A stretch of DNA of 48,247 nt from Ignavibacteria bacterium CG1_02_37_35 (lineage in GTDB: Bacteria > Bacteroidota > Ignavibacteria > Ignavibacteriales > Ignavibacteriaceae): positions 1 to 48,247 of the forward strand of contig MNVA01000019.1 in NCBI GenBank assembly GCA_001871325.1, given 5' to 3'. Positions 16,846-27,111 of the stretch are shown here, piece by piece. A program made the translations under genes and the position numbers. A model generated the notes under the pieces. The model saw only the letters and a program-made list of their open reading frames with translations, did no database searches and had not been told where the DNA came from. Position 1 is the first letter of the stretch; the number at the start of each line of letters is the position of its first letter.

Positions 16846-19764
16846 ATGCCATCACTTATTCTTGAAGAAATAATATCAGCGCGAAAAATTGAAGACCTCC
16901 CTTTGTCCTGGTCTGAATTTAATTTCTCAACTTTCTCGGCTTCAAAGACTTTATACGATTATCAAATAAAATCTTTGCAGAACACCGTAAAACTCCTGCA
17001 TCTTTATTATGAAGAAGCTAAAGATTTTTCAATTTCTGAAAATCCGGCTGGTAATTTTTTACGCAAAGAATATCTGCTTAACCTTTTTAACGCTAACGAA
17101 TTTAGGGAAGATAATTTTTCTATCTCTCCGCAAAACAAAGACCTCTACACTGTTTTTTCAAATTATTACACGGTAGAGAACGGCCAAATCCTCTTTCGTA
17201 ATTTTATAAATCGCTGCTCTTTTTGGATGGCTACCGGTTCCGGTAAAAGTTTGTTGATTGTAAAAGTTATAGAACTGTTAAGCTCCCTTATCACTCTTAA
17301 CGAAATTCCCGATAACAATATTCTTATTCTTGCCCCGCGTGAAGATTTGCTTGAGCAGATTAAAAAACTGATAGACGAATACAATTCAGCAAGTTCAAAC
17401 CGGCGGATCAATCTCTATAGTATTAAAGATTACGAAAGAATAAAAAACGAAAAATTCTCTTTCTCCGATGAAATTTCTGTTTTCTACTATCGTTCAGATA
17501 ATTTTACCGATGAACAAAAAGATGTGCAAATAGACTATAAAAACTATGATAATAATGGTAACTGGTATATTCTTTTAGATGAAGCTCATAAAGGCGGTAA
17601 GGAAGATTCTAAACGACAATCTTACTTTAGCATTCTTTCAAGAAATGGATTCCTATTTAATTTCTCTGCTACCTTTACTGATAATTGGGATTTAGTAACA
17701 ACAGTTTTTAATTTCAATCTGGAAAAGTTTATTACAGATGGCTACGGAAAACATTTATATGTAAGCGGTGAAGAATATATATCCTTCAGTGCAAAAACCG
17801 ACGACGATTTTTCACAAGAAGAAAAAGAAAAGATTGTTATAAAATCACTTCTTACACTGGCATTCAGTAAAGATTACTCCAAAAAAGTTTATCTCAAAGA
17901 AAAGTCTGCTTATCATTCTCCTTTAATGTTAACGCTTGTAAACTCTGTAAATACGGAAGAATCCGATCTCCTTGTTTTTTTTAATGTGCTTGTAAAATTT
18001 GCCTGTGGTAAAATCAATAGTTCTCTTTTCCACCAAGCCAAAGATGAACTTATTAAAGAGCTAAAAAATCATAAAGAATACATCTTCGAAAACGAACCCC
18101 ACGCCTTACCCCTATCATTCTTTGCTGCCGTTGAACGTGAACATATTCTTAAATCTGTTTTTAATTCTGATAGATTTGGCGAAATTGAAGTAACCACTAA
18201 CGCAAACACTAAAGAACTTGCATTCAAACTCAAAGAATCCGATACGCCTTTTGCTCTTATCAAAATCGGCGATATTTCCGGTTGGATTAAAAATAAACTT
18301 AGCGGTTATGAGTTTACTAAAACCTATGATGACGATAGCTACTTCAGAAAACTAAATGATAATCCGCATATTAATATTTTAATGGGTTCGCGTGCTTTTT
18401 ATGAAGGCTGGGATTCAAATCGTCCGAATGTCATTAACTACATTAATATTGGCACTTCAACAGACGCTCAAAAATTTATTCTTCAATCTCTCGGTCGTGG
18501 CGTTCGTATTTCTCCTTTACCCGGCAAAAGAAAACGACTAATTAAACTCCGCAATTCAAATTTAATCCAGCAATCGGATTTTGGAAATCTATTTGACTTT
18601 TCAAGTGTATTAGAAACTCTCTTCATTTTTGGAACAAATAAACTTGCTATCCGGAAAGTTGTCGAAGCAATCAAATCTGATAGCGATTCGGTTGTTGATC
18701 ATACAACCTTGAAACTATCTAAAAATGAATCCAACTGTGACTTATTAATTCCATGTTACGATATTAAATCTTCTCATTTTGATGATCTTCCTCCGTTCCA
18801 TATTGCGGCTTCTTCAAAAACAAGATTGAATAATTATCTTTCGTCGGTTAATGATAATGTCTTACTTTTCAGCACAAATGCTAAGGTAAATGATTTGTCT
18901 TTATTAAGATCATCTCTTTCATCCAATGCTATCCTGACTGAAGATGATTCAAAAAAATACTCTGATACAAATTCAATCATTAACCGGTTCTCATTTCATA
19001 TTAATTCCAAACGTAAATATTTAAGCGGCTTCAAAAAATTAGATGAAGAAATCATTCACTTTAGAAAAATTGCTGTCTCTAACGAATTCAAAAAGATTGC
19101 GGATTTAATAAAAACCATAAATGAAATAACATCGCCGCAAGCTCAAATAAGCAAAGAAAAGTTTCAAAAATCTGAAGAGCTGTTCAAGAAAGGGATAATC
19201 AGTGAGCCAATCTTTGATGCTATAAAAGAAAAAGCATCACTTAAATCAGAAATAGTTTTTGAAGAGCTAACTATCAGGCGTCTATACGAACATTACTACA
19301 TTCCGGTAATTACATCTGATGAAAAAATAAAATTTATAAAACACATAATCCAAAATCCCGGTGAAATCACATTCTTAAATGAATTAGATAAATATATTTC
19401 TGAAAATGCCTATGAGATAAAGAAAAAATATGATTGGTGGATGTTCAGCAAAATTGATGAATCATTAGACAATATTTATATCCCATACTTGGAAGCGGAT
19501 AAAGAAAGATCTTTTTTCCCGGACTTTATTTTTTGGTTAAAAAACGGGAATGCTTACAAAATTATCTTTGTTGATCCAAAAGGAACTGCCTATTCAGATT
19601 ACCAATTAAAAGTAGATGGTTTTGAAAAAATCTTTAACAAAAATCCTTACAGCTTTTTAGGATATAATATTCGCGTCTCTCTAAAATTATTTACTGAAAA
19701 CGTAACCACTCTCCCGCACCGTTACCGTGAGTTTTGGTTTAACAAGCCAAAGGAAATATTTTAA
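16846..19764 (+). CDS. Type III-like restriction enzyme Res subunit (SF2 helicase plus PD-(D/E)xK nuclease)
   Basis: WMATGSGKSLL (Walker A), LLDEAHKG (DEAH), FYEGWDSNRPNVINYINIGTSTDAQKFILQSLGRGVR (motifs V-VI), C-terminal FPDFIFWLKNGNAYKIIFVDPKG nuclease core. Confidence 0.9.
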   Translation: MPSLILEEIISARKIEDLPLSWSEFNFSTFSASKTLYDYQIKSLQNTVKLLHLYYEEAKDFSISENPAGNFLRKEYLLNLFNANEFREDNFSISPQNKDLYTVFSNYYTVENGQILFRNFINRCSFWMATGSGKSLLIVKVIELLSSLITLNEIPDNNILILAPREDLLEQIKKLIDEYNSASSNRRINLYSIKDYERIKNEKFSFSDEISVFYYRSDNFTDEQKDVQIDYKNYDNNGNWYILLDEAHKGGKEDSKRQSYFSILSRNGFLFNFSATFTDNWDLVTTVFNFNLEKFITDGYGKHLYVSGEEYISFSAKTDDDFSQEEKEKIVIKSLLTLAFSKDYSKKVYLKEKSAYHSPLMLTLVNSVNTEESDLLVFFNVLVKFACGKINSSLFHQAKDELIKELKNHKEYIFENEPHALPLSFFAAVEREHILKSVFNSDRFGEIEVTTNANTKELAFKLKESDTPFALIKIGDISGWIKNKLSGYEFTKTYDDDSYFRKLNDNPHINILMGSRAFYEGWDSNRPNVINYINIGTSTDAQKFILQSLGRGVRISPLPGKRKRLIKLRNSNLIQQSDFGNLFDFSSVLETLFIFGTNKLAIRKVVEAIKSDSDSVVDHTTLKLSKNESNCDLLIPCYDIKSSHFDDLPPFHIAASSKTRLNNYLSSVNDNVLLFSTNAKVNDLSLLRSSLSSNAILTEDDSKKYSDTNSIINRFSFHINSKRKYLSGFKKLDEEIIHFRKIAVSNEFKKIADLIKTINEITSPQAQISKEKFQKSEELFKKGIISEPIFDAIKEKASLKSEIVFEELTIRRLYEHYYIPVITSDEKIKFIKHIIQNPGEITFLNELDKYISENAYEIKKKYDWWMFSKIDESLDNIYIPYLEADKERSFFPDFIFWLKNGNAYKIIFVDPKGTAYSDYQLKVDGFEKIFNKNPYSFLGYNIRVSLKLFTENVTTLPHRYREFWFNKPKEIF

Positions 19765-19952
19765 CCGTAATAATGTGCAATAGAGTATTGGCGTTTAAGT
19801 TTTTGTTTTTATGTCAAGCTATTTGAAATGACTTTTACCAATAAGTAGTTTAAATGTTGATGATTAATTCTATCCATCCTTTTCGTCAAGCATTTTCCGG
19901 TAAATAAATAGAGCTACGCGATAATTATTCTGTGGGTCATTTCTTTTCTTAA

Positions 19953-20456
19953 TTATTTTTTCGTTAAAATCGCTGCTAAATCTTTTTCCAACGTTTCTTT
20001 CGGCGTTTCAACTATTCTGCCGATTTCCAACCCATCATTATAAATAATCATTGTGGGAACAAGTTCAATATTTAAAGATGCGATGTTTACCTCCGCCGCT
20101 TCTTTTTTTCTGTCCACCATGATCAGCTTTACTTTGGCAGAAGGGAAATTCAGCGAATCGAGAATTTTATAAAAACGCGGGACTTCCCTTCTGCTGTCGC
20201 TGCACCACGTTCCCATTACTATGGTTATTGAGTGAAACTCGTTATCCATTTTAACGTGGGAAAGCGTTTCTTTATCAAGTTCATAGTTTTCATATTCCGG
20301 ATTAAACCACCATGCAAATGAGGAATCTTGAATTGCTTCTCGACTGCAAATGCCAACCAACATCGGTTTGCCGGATTTTTGGTCTAGCACGCATTGGTTT
20401 GTTGTTTGTGCAAAAGTAACAAGTGAGAAAAAGAAAAGAATGAATAAATTTTTCAT
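19953..20456 (-). CDS. Secreted thioredoxin-fold protein (single-Cys WCSDSR motif)
   Basis: Signal peptide; ITIVMGTWCSDSRREVPRFYKILD and cis-Pro VPTMIIYNDG. Confidence 0.8.
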   Translation of the reverse strand: MKNLFILFFFSLVTFAQTTNQCVLDQKSGKPMLVGICSREAIQDSSFAWWFNPEYENYELDKETLSHVKMDNEFHSITIVMGTWCSDSRREVPRFYKILDSLNFPSAKVKLIMVDRKKEAAEVNIASLNIELVPTMIIYNDGLEIGRIVETPKETLEKDLAAILTKK

Positions 20457-20457
20457 C

Positions 20458-21351
20458 TTAAGATCCTTTTTGTTGATGACTATTTTTTCTAACGTCTAAT
20501 CCCCAAAGTAATTTTGACCGGAGGATCTTAAAGTAATTCGCAGAATCCATGTGCACTAACTTCAACGGTTTTTCACTTTTCGAAATTACAATTTCAAGCG
20601 GGGGCGGAAATTCCATTACGCGCTGACCATCGCAGTTTACTTGAACTTTTGTGTGCATTGAGTTAGCGGTAATAAAAATTTTTTCATTACTCGGCAGCAC
20701 TAAAGGGCGCATGGTTAAACTATGGGGCGAGATAGGACTAAGCGCTATCACTTCAGCTTTCGGACTTACAATCGGTCCGCCAACGGAGAGCGAATACCCG
20801 GTAGATCCGGTCGGGGTAGCAACGATTAAACCGTCTGCCGAAAAAGTTGTAACGTATTCATCTTCAACAGAAATTGTAAGCTCAATCATTTTAGGCCATG
20901 CGCCTTTATCAATAACCAAATCATTCACCGCAAAAAAATCGTCACAATCATTAGTGGAACATTTACCTACCAACACCATTCTTTCTTCAACCGAATAGCG
21001 AGAATTTTTTATGTCGTTAAAAAGCTGCTCAATCCCCTTGATATCAACTTCGGCTAAGAAACCAAGCTTTCCGAGATTAATTCCGAGAATGGGTTTATTA
21101 ACTTGATGTGCGATATATGCGGTTGTAAGCATTGTGCCGTCTCCGCCAAGCGAAATTAAGATGTCACAACTTTCTGCGACCTTTTTAGCGGAAGCAAAAT
21201 AATCAGGTTGAACCAATGCAAGGGGAAACGATCTTCGCAACGAATCGTTAATAAGAAATTCATACTTGTTTAATTTTAGCTGTTCAACTATGATTTGTAA
21301 AGTAGCTGTAAGCTCGTCTTTGGTTGTATTGCCGAATATTCCAAATTTCAT
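20458..21351 (-). CDS. nadK: NAD kinase
   Basis: SLGGDGTMLTTAY, GINLGKLGFLAEV, TPTGSTGYSLSVGGPI. Confidence 0.95.
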   Translation of the reverse strand: MKFGIFGNTTKDELTATLQIIVEQLKLNKYEFLINDSLRRSFPLALVQPDYFASAKKVAESCDILISLGGDGTMLTTAYIAHQVNKPILGINLGKLGFLAEVDIKGIEQLFNDIKNSRYSVEERMVLVGKCSTNDCDDFFAVNDLVIDKGAWPKMIELTISVEDEYVTTFSADGLIVATPTGSTGYSLSVGGPIVSPKAEVIALSPISPHSLTMRPLVLPSNEKIFITANSMHTKVQVNCDGQRVMEFPPPLEIVISKSEKPLKLVHMDSANYFKILRSKLLWGLDVRKNSHQQKGS

Positions 21352-21678
21352 TTATGCTTCCGGCGGTGTTTCTTCTGCAGTTGCAGCCTCGGGCGGAGTT
21401 GGTTCTTCTTTTGTATCTTTCCCGACTTCTTCAACATAATTCAATTTTAATTCGCGTAAAACTTCATTAATAAATTTATCTTCATACTCGCCAAGGTTCC
21501 CCTTCGTTTTTGCAGCCAGCATGTCGAGCGTATCAATCGCATATTTTGACATCTCTAGATTCCGTTCAATTTTGTCGCTCATAGGATTTTTTAATTTTCC
21601 CATGGACATCATCGCCCATTGCTGCTGCTGCATGATTAATTGCATAAAGAGGACTTCGTAATTCGTTTTTTCAGCCAT
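21352..21678 (-). CDS. DUF1844-like protein
   Basis: YEVLFMQLIMQQQQWAMMSMGKL...AKYAIDTLDMLAAKTKGNL pattern; directly abuts nadK. Confidence 0.75.
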   Translation of the reverse strand: MAEKTNYEVLFMQLIMQQQQWAMMSMGKLKNPMSDKIERNLEMSKYAIDTLDMLAAKTKGNLGEYEDKFINEVLRELKLNYVEEVGKDTKEEPTPPEAATAEETPPEA

Positions 21679-21681
21679 AAT

Positions 21682-22461
21682 TTATTTCTCCTTTTGTTGA
21701 TTAAGTTCCCATAGCTTTGCATATTTCGTAAAAACATAATGAGATGAAAAGACGGCTAAAAGAAATCCGTGAAAACCGTCTAAAAATCCCAGACGAAAAA
21801 TATACATTTTTAGAAAGATAAATAAGGGGCGAAGCAGTACATCTGTTTTCTTAAAAGATTTTTTCCTCTCGTACAGTTCTTTAGCCGCAAGTGAGGTATA
21901 GTAATTAAATTTTGTGAAGTAGTGTTCAATCGTCGGGTCTGTGAAGTGGTCAATGTCGCCGATGAATTTTCCAACTTCCTCATTTACGAGTAAATGTTCA
22001 TGCACATCATTTTCACTAAAATGAATTTTATCTTTTCTAAAAAGCCTCGTTACTCTGCCTGGATACCAGCCGGAATGTTCTATCCATTTCCCAAGGAAGA
22101 AAGCACGTCTTGGGAATGAATAAGCGTTAAATTTCGGAAGTTCGTTTTTAAATTGAATTAATTCATCGTTCAGAGGCTTGGTTATTGCTTCATCTGCATC
22201 AATCCAAAAAATCCAATTGTTTGAAGTGAACGAAAGTCCCAGTTGTTTTGTTTTTGAAAATCCCTGCCAGACAACTTTTTCATAGCGTACTTGCGGAAAG
22301 GTACGGATAATTTCTTCAGTTCGATCTGTCGTTGCATCATCAATTAAGACTATTATTTCATCAACACATGTAAGCTGGCTTTCAAGGCAGCGGGCGATGT
22401 TTTGTTCTTCATCTTTTGCAAGAATAAGAGAGGAGATTTTTGTTTGCTGATTCATTGCCAT
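21682..22461 (-). CDS. Glycosyltransferase family 2 (WaaE/KdtX-like)
   Basis: ISSLILAKDEEQNIARCLES, WIFWIDADEAI, VTRLFRKDKIHF...VHEHL. Confidence 0.88.
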   Translation of the reverse strand: MAMNQQTKISSLILAKDEEQNIARCLESQLTCVDEIIVLIDDATTDRTEEIIRTFPQVRYEKVVWQGFSKTKQLGLSFTSNNWIFWIDADEAITKPLNDELIQFKNELPKFNAYSFPRRAFFLGKWIEHSGWYPGRVTRLFRKDKIHFSENDVHEHLLVNEEVGKFIGDIDHFTDPTIEHYFTKFNYYTSLAAKELYERKKSFKKTDVLLRPLFIFLKMYIFRLGFLDGFHGFLLAVFSSHYVFTKYAKLWELNQQKEK

Positions 22462-23258
22462 TTAATTTTTCGCCAAAATTTTACCAAGATCAGAAGTCCG
22501 GTTTTATCCATGTAAGATTTGAGGAAAATTCTTAACCTCCGTAAGGCATAATAATATCCTGCGGACACATTCCACAGCTTATTTTTTTTTAAAGCTTTTT
22601 TTACTTCTCCAACACTTTCTTTTTCTTGCAACCATGAAGCGCCGCCGCCGCGCATATGCACAAGGGGAATTCCATTAAGATAGAATCCTTTTTTTAAAAA
22701 ATTTGGAGTCCGATCTGACATTTGGCAAAGAAGCTCAAAGTCCATTGCAAAGCGAAAGGTCGAATCGAAAACTCCTGCTTGTTCAAAACACTTTTTCCGC
22801 ATAAACATTGCCGGATGATTAAAAGGCATCCCTTGCTGAAGCTTACACATCAACGGCTTGCGAATATTTGAACCATATTTCTCATCTTCAAAAAAAATAT
22901 TCCCATGAACAAAAAGGATTTCATTTCCATTAAAAGCTCCATTGACTTTTTGAAAAACATCATCGCTAAAATAGAAATCATCCGAGTTTAAAAAAGCAAT
23001 CACTTCTCCTGAAGCCAGGGTAACCCCTTTATTGAAAGCCTCCGCAATTCCGTTATCGTTCTCGGATACCACGACAAGTTTTTCCGTTAATGCCTTAGCG
23101 TCATATTCTTCCCTGATAATTGAGAGAGTTGCATCCTTGCTTTGATTATCAATGATGATATGCTCGTAATCTGTGTGTGTTTGAGAGAGAATAGATTGAA
23201 CGTTCTGCCTGATAAATTTTTCGGAATTGAAAGTCGGAGTAATGACGGTTATTTTCAT
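22452..23258 (-). CDS. Glycosyltransferase family 2
   Basis: MKITVITPTFNSEKFIRQNVQSILSQTHTDYEHIIIDNQSKDATL; start set at ATG 23258, not the track's upstream Met. Confidence 0.9.
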   Translation of the reverse strand: MKITVITPTFNSEKFIRQNVQSILSQTHTDYEHIIIDNQSKDATLSIIREEYDAKALTEKLVVVSENDNGIAEAFNKGVTLASGEVIAFLNSDDFYFSDDVFQKVNGAFNGNEILFVHGNIFFEDEKYGSNIRKPLMCKLQQGMPFNHPAMFMRKKCFEQAGVFDSTFRFAMDFELLCQMSDRTPNFLKKGFYLNGIPLVHMRGGGASWLQEKESVGEVKKALKKNKLWNVSAGYYYALRRLRIFLKSYMDKTGLLILVKFWRKIKWQ

Positions 23259-23389
23259 GTTAATTTTAGAAGAAGTCCATTCTTTTGAACAAAGATAAGC
23301 ATAATCAATTAAAATTTTGGACTTAAAAAGAAAGCATCTAAAAGGTTTTCTTTGCATATTTAAAGAGAAAATTTCAATTGTTTAGAAAG

Positions 23390-24565
23390 ATGGCGAAAAA
23401 CGAAAACTCTATTTTACTTCTGTCCGTAACGGATTCATGGGGCGGTGGAGAAGAAGTGTTGTTAAAAATTGCACTTCATGTAGAAGGCATTACTTTTTTT
23501 GTTGCAACCCCTCCCGGAGCTTCAGCAAAAAAGTTTTTAGCGCATAAATTGAATATTTTTCCATTGGCGTACTTGAAAAAATTTTTCCGCAAAAATGGAC
23601 ATTGGGCAATCTCAGACAGACTGAACACATTTGTTAATATTCTTCGGTCGGTGATGCCGCTCTATTCTTTTATGAGAAAGAAGAATATTCCAGTCATTGC
23701 CGCTAATGGAAATTTTGCGGCATTGTTTGCTCTCCCGCATGTCTTTCTCTTTAAGAAAAAACTTATTATTATTCAACATCTCTTGTATAAAAAAAACTCT
23801 TTTGAAGGGAAACTGCTCAAAACTCTCGCAAAATATTCTGATAGGTTTATTTGTGTTTCTAAAAGTGTTGCGCAGAATATTCAAACATTTACCGGAGAAC
23901 GGCTCGGCAGAAAATGTTGTGTAATTTATAACGGAATATCCCGCCCGGAAATGAACAACAAAATGATCAAATCGCGCGTCTCAGAGGGTGAAATTCGTTT
24001 TGGAGTAGTCGGCAGCATTATTCAGGAAAAGGGACATGACCGAATCATTGAGGCTTTTGCGGAACTGACAAAAAACTTTCCGCAATGCAGGTTGTACATT
24101 TTTGGAACACCCAGGGAAGAGAGATCGTCAAAATTCCTTTTTCGTTCCTTACAAGAAAAAGTTGAGCGTCTTAATCTCGGCGACAAAATTATCTTCAAAG
24201 GATTTGTTGAACAGAAAACTGATCTTTACGATCAATTTGATATTTTAATAAATTATTCCGCCGTTCCCGAATCGTTCTCCATGGCTGTCATCGAGGCTTT
24301 GGCATACAATAAAATTGTACTTGCTTCAAACGAAGGCGGACCTTCGGAAATAATTCAGCATGAAATAAACGGCTTTTTAGTGGAACCGAGAAACGAGCGA
24401 ACTCTTGTGCTCATGATGGCGAAAGTTGTAACAGAATTTGAGAACGGATCGCTGATCGAAATTCGAAAAAACGGCCGCGCGACAGTTGAAAAAAGATTCG
24501 CTCTTGAGCATTTTGCGGAAGCATACAAAAACATATTCGAGACTTACTCGCTTGAAAGGAAATAA
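23390..24565 (+). CDS. Glycosyltransferase family 4
   Basis: FGVVGSIIQEKGHDRIIEAFAEL and PESFSMAVIEALAYNKIVLASNEGGPSEII; start set at ATG 23390. Confidence 0.9.
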   Translation: MAKNENSILLLSVTDSWGGGEEVLLKIALHVEGITFFVATPPGASAKKFLAHKLNIFPLAYLKKFFRKNGHWAISDRLNTFVNILRSVMPLYSFMRKKNIPVIAANGNFAALFALPHVFLFKKKLIIIQHLLYKKNSFEGKLLKTLAKYSDRFICVSKSVAQNIQTFTGERLGRKCCVIYNGISRPEMNNKMIKSRVSEGEIRFGVVGSIIQEKGHDRIIEAFAELTKNFPQCRLYIFGTPREERSSKFLFRSLQEKVERLNLGDKIIFKGFVEQKTDLYDQFDILINYSAVPESFSMAVIEALAYNKIVLASNEGGPSEIIQHEINGFLVEPRNERTLVLMMAKVVTEFENGSLIEIRKNGRATVEKRFALEHFAEAYKNIFETYSLERK

Positions 24566-25695
24566 TGCAGAATAAATTAAAAACCGCAGTTGTCCATGAA
24601 TGGCTGGTAAATTACGCCGGCTCCGAGCGTGTTGTTGAATCATTTACAAACATTTGGAAAGATGCGGATATCTTTACTCTCGTTGATTTTCTCAACCAAC
24701 AAGAACGGGATACGATTGTAAAGGGAAAATTTCCAAAAACTTCATTTATCCAAAAATTGCCTTTTGCAGAAAAACACCACCGCTCTTACTTGCCGTTCTT
24801 TCCTTTGGCAATTGAACAATTCGATCTTTCATCGTATGAGGTGATTCTTTCAAGTTCTCATGCGGTAGCTAAAGGCGTTATTACAAGCGCGCAGCAACTT
24901 CACATCTCCTACTGCCACACACCGATGCGGTATGCTTGGGATTTTACTCATCAATATTTAAAAGAATCGAATCTGCAGAAAGGCGTTAAAGCCGCAATTG
25001 TAAAAATGTTTCTTCACTACCTGCGCATTTGGGATTATTCAACTGCAAATAGAGTTGATTATTTTATAGCGAATTCGAAATATATTGCAAAGCGGATAAA
25101 AAAAATTTATAATAAAGAGTCCGAAGTTATTTATCCGCCGGTTGATACAAATCTTTTCCCATGCGAAACGAACAAAGAAAATTATTATGTAACTGCTTCG
25201 CGGTTTGTTCCTTATAAAAGAATTGATTTAATTGTTGAGGCGTTCGCAAAAATGCCCGACAAAAAATTGTTGGTTATCGGAGAGGGTCCGGAGAAAGACA
25301 AAATTACCGCCCATGCAAAAAAGAATATCGAGTTCCTCGGTTATCAAGATGGAGAAGCATTAAAAAAATATATGCAAAAAGCTAAAGCGTTCGTTTTTGC
25401 TGCGGAAGAAGACTTTGGCATTGTTGTTATCGAAGCCTTAGCTTGCGGGACACCCGTTATTGCCCTTGCTAAAGGGGGAACGGCTGAAACAGTTGTTCAT
25501 TTAAAAAATGGAATTCATTTTAAGGAGCAGACAGTCGAGGAAATCATGAGCGCTGTAAATGAGTTCGAAAGAAACGAACAGCGCTTCGACTCCTTAGCCA
25601 TTAGTAATGACGCGGCTCTGTACGACCGTACGATTTTCGAACAAAAATTTTCGGATTTTGTTACTCAAAAAGCTGAACTTTTTTTTAATCAATAA
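24565..25695 (+). CDS. Glycosyltransferase family 4
   Basis: VVHEWLVNYAGSERVVE, YVTASRFVPYKRIDLIVEAF, EEDFGIVVIEALACGTPVIALAKGGTAE; TAATG overlap with the upstream gene. Confidence 0.92.
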   Translation: MQNKLKTAVVHEWLVNYAGSERVVESFTNIWKDADIFTLVDFLNQQERDTIVKGKFPKTSFIQKLPFAEKHHRSYLPFFPLAIEQFDLSSYEVILSSSHAVAKGVITSAQQLHISYCHTPMRYAWDFTHQYLKESNLQKGVKAAIVKMFLHYLRIWDYSTANRVDYFIANSKYIAKRIKKIYNKESEVIYPPVDTNLFPCETNKENYYVTASRFVPYKRIDLIVEAFAKMPDKKLLVIGEGPEKDKITAHAKKNIEFLGYQDGEALKKYMQKAKAFVFAAEEDFGIVVIEALACGTPVIALAKGGTAETVVHLKNGIHFKEQTVEEIMSAVNEFERNEQRFDSLAISNDAALYDRTIFEQKFSDFVTQKAELFFNQ

Positions 25696-25713
25696 ATTAA
25701 TTTGTAAAGTACA

Positions 25714-27111
25714 ATGTTTGTAAACAAAGATTCTATTTATCATTTCAGATTAACCTTTGATCTGCTCTTCGTAGTAATTGCATTTCTCATCGCGGCAATT
25801 TTTGCGCAGTCGTTCTCAATTCTTGTTTCGCGCGATTATATGTTCGGTCTGCTTTTTATCCTTTCTCTTGCATGGTATCTTTCTTCAAACGCAATTGGAT
25901 TTTATGAAGATTCAAGTTCACAGCTGCTGACATTCCAGTTTATTGGAATAATCAAAAATATTGGGCTGCAAATAATGCTGGGCATCATGTTTATCTTTTT
26001 AAGTAAAGAGAATTTGTTTACCAGGAACTTTATCCTCTATTATGGATTTCTTTTATTCTTCCTCATTATTTTAAGGATAGTTTCTTTCCAACTCATCGTA
26101 AATTACCTGCGCAAAAAGGGAAAGAACGTCCGCAATCTTGTAATCATCGGGGCGGGAGAAGTCGGGCAAAATTTTTGGGAAATGCTCGGGAAAAACAATC
26201 AACTTGGTTTTAGATTTCTTGGCTTTGTCGGTCAACCAACGACTGTGGCGGGAATCAACTGCCTGGGAACACTTGACGAACTTTCACAAATAATTCGCAT
26301 CCATCATGTAGAAGAAGCGATTATTGCTCTTCCCAAAGAAGAAATTGAAAGCCTTGATACCGTAATTAAAATTTGTAACATCAACGCTATCCGTACCCAC
26401 ATTATTCCTGATTACTTCCGGTTCATCTCTAAAAAATTTAAAATTACAATGCTTGATAAGTTCCCGATCATCACGGTGAGAGACGAACCACTTCAAGAAA
26501 TTCAATGGCGGATTGTAAAAAGAGTTTTTGATATTATTCTTTCTTTAGGTGCTGTTTTTTTTGTTACTTCATGGCTGTTCCCGGTCTTAATGATTATTCA
26601 AAAAATTACTTCACCGGGGAAAATTTTTTACGTTCAAGATAGAATTGGAAAAAATAATAAAGTTTTTAAATGTTTTAAATTCCGCACAATGTATGAAAAG
26701 TATGACGATAAAAAATTCATCCCGACCACTATTGATGATCTCAGAATAACTTCATTTGGCAAATTTTTACGCCGGTCGAATTTGGATGAACTGCCGCAAG
26801 TGTTTAACGTTTTATTTGGCGAGATGTCAATTGTCGGTCCCCGCCCGCATGCAATTGCTTATAATGAATTGTATAAAGAGTTTTTTGATGAGATTAAACT
26901 GCGAAGTTTAGTGAAACCCGGAATTACCGGCTGGGCGCAAGTTCATGGTTTGCGCGGAGATGTTCCTGACGAGGAAGAAAACAAAGGACGTACCAGGAAA
27001 CGAATTGAATATGATATTTGGTACATCGAAAATTGGTCGGTTTCGCTCGACATTCAGATTATTCTTCTAACTGTTTGGCAAATGATCAAAGCTGATACTA
27101 AAGGGATTTAG
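25714..27111 (+). CDS. Undecaprenyl-phosphate glycosylphosphotransferase (WcaJ/PglC-type initiating enzyme)
   Basis: N-terminal TM helices, CoA-binding-like domain, C-term KVFKCFKFRTMYEK...RRSNLDELPQVFNVLFGEMSIVGPRPHA...KPGITGWAQVHGLRG. Confidence 0.93.
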   Translation: MFVNKDSIYHFRLTFDLLFVVIAFLIAAIFAQSFSILVSRDYMFGLLFILSLAWYLSSNAIGFYEDSSSQLLTFQFIGIIKNIGLQIMLGIMFIFLSKENLFTRNFILYYGFLLFFLIILRIVSFQLIVNYLRKKGKNVRNLVIIGAGEVGQNFWEMLGKNNQLGFRFLGFVGQPTTVAGINCLGTLDELSQIIRIHHVEEAIIALPKEEIESLDTVIKICNINAIRTHIIPDYFRFISKKFKITMLDKFPIITVRDEPLQEIQWRIVKRVFDIILSLGAVFFVTSWLFPVLMIIQKITSPGKIFYVQDRIGKNNKVFKCFKFRTMYEKYDDKKFIPTTIDDLRITSFGKFLRRSNLDELPQVFNVLFGEMSIVGPRPHAIAYNELYKEFFDEIKLRSLVKPGITGWAQVHGLRGDVPDEEENKGRTRKRIEYDIWYIENWSVSLDIQIILLTVWQMIKADTKGI

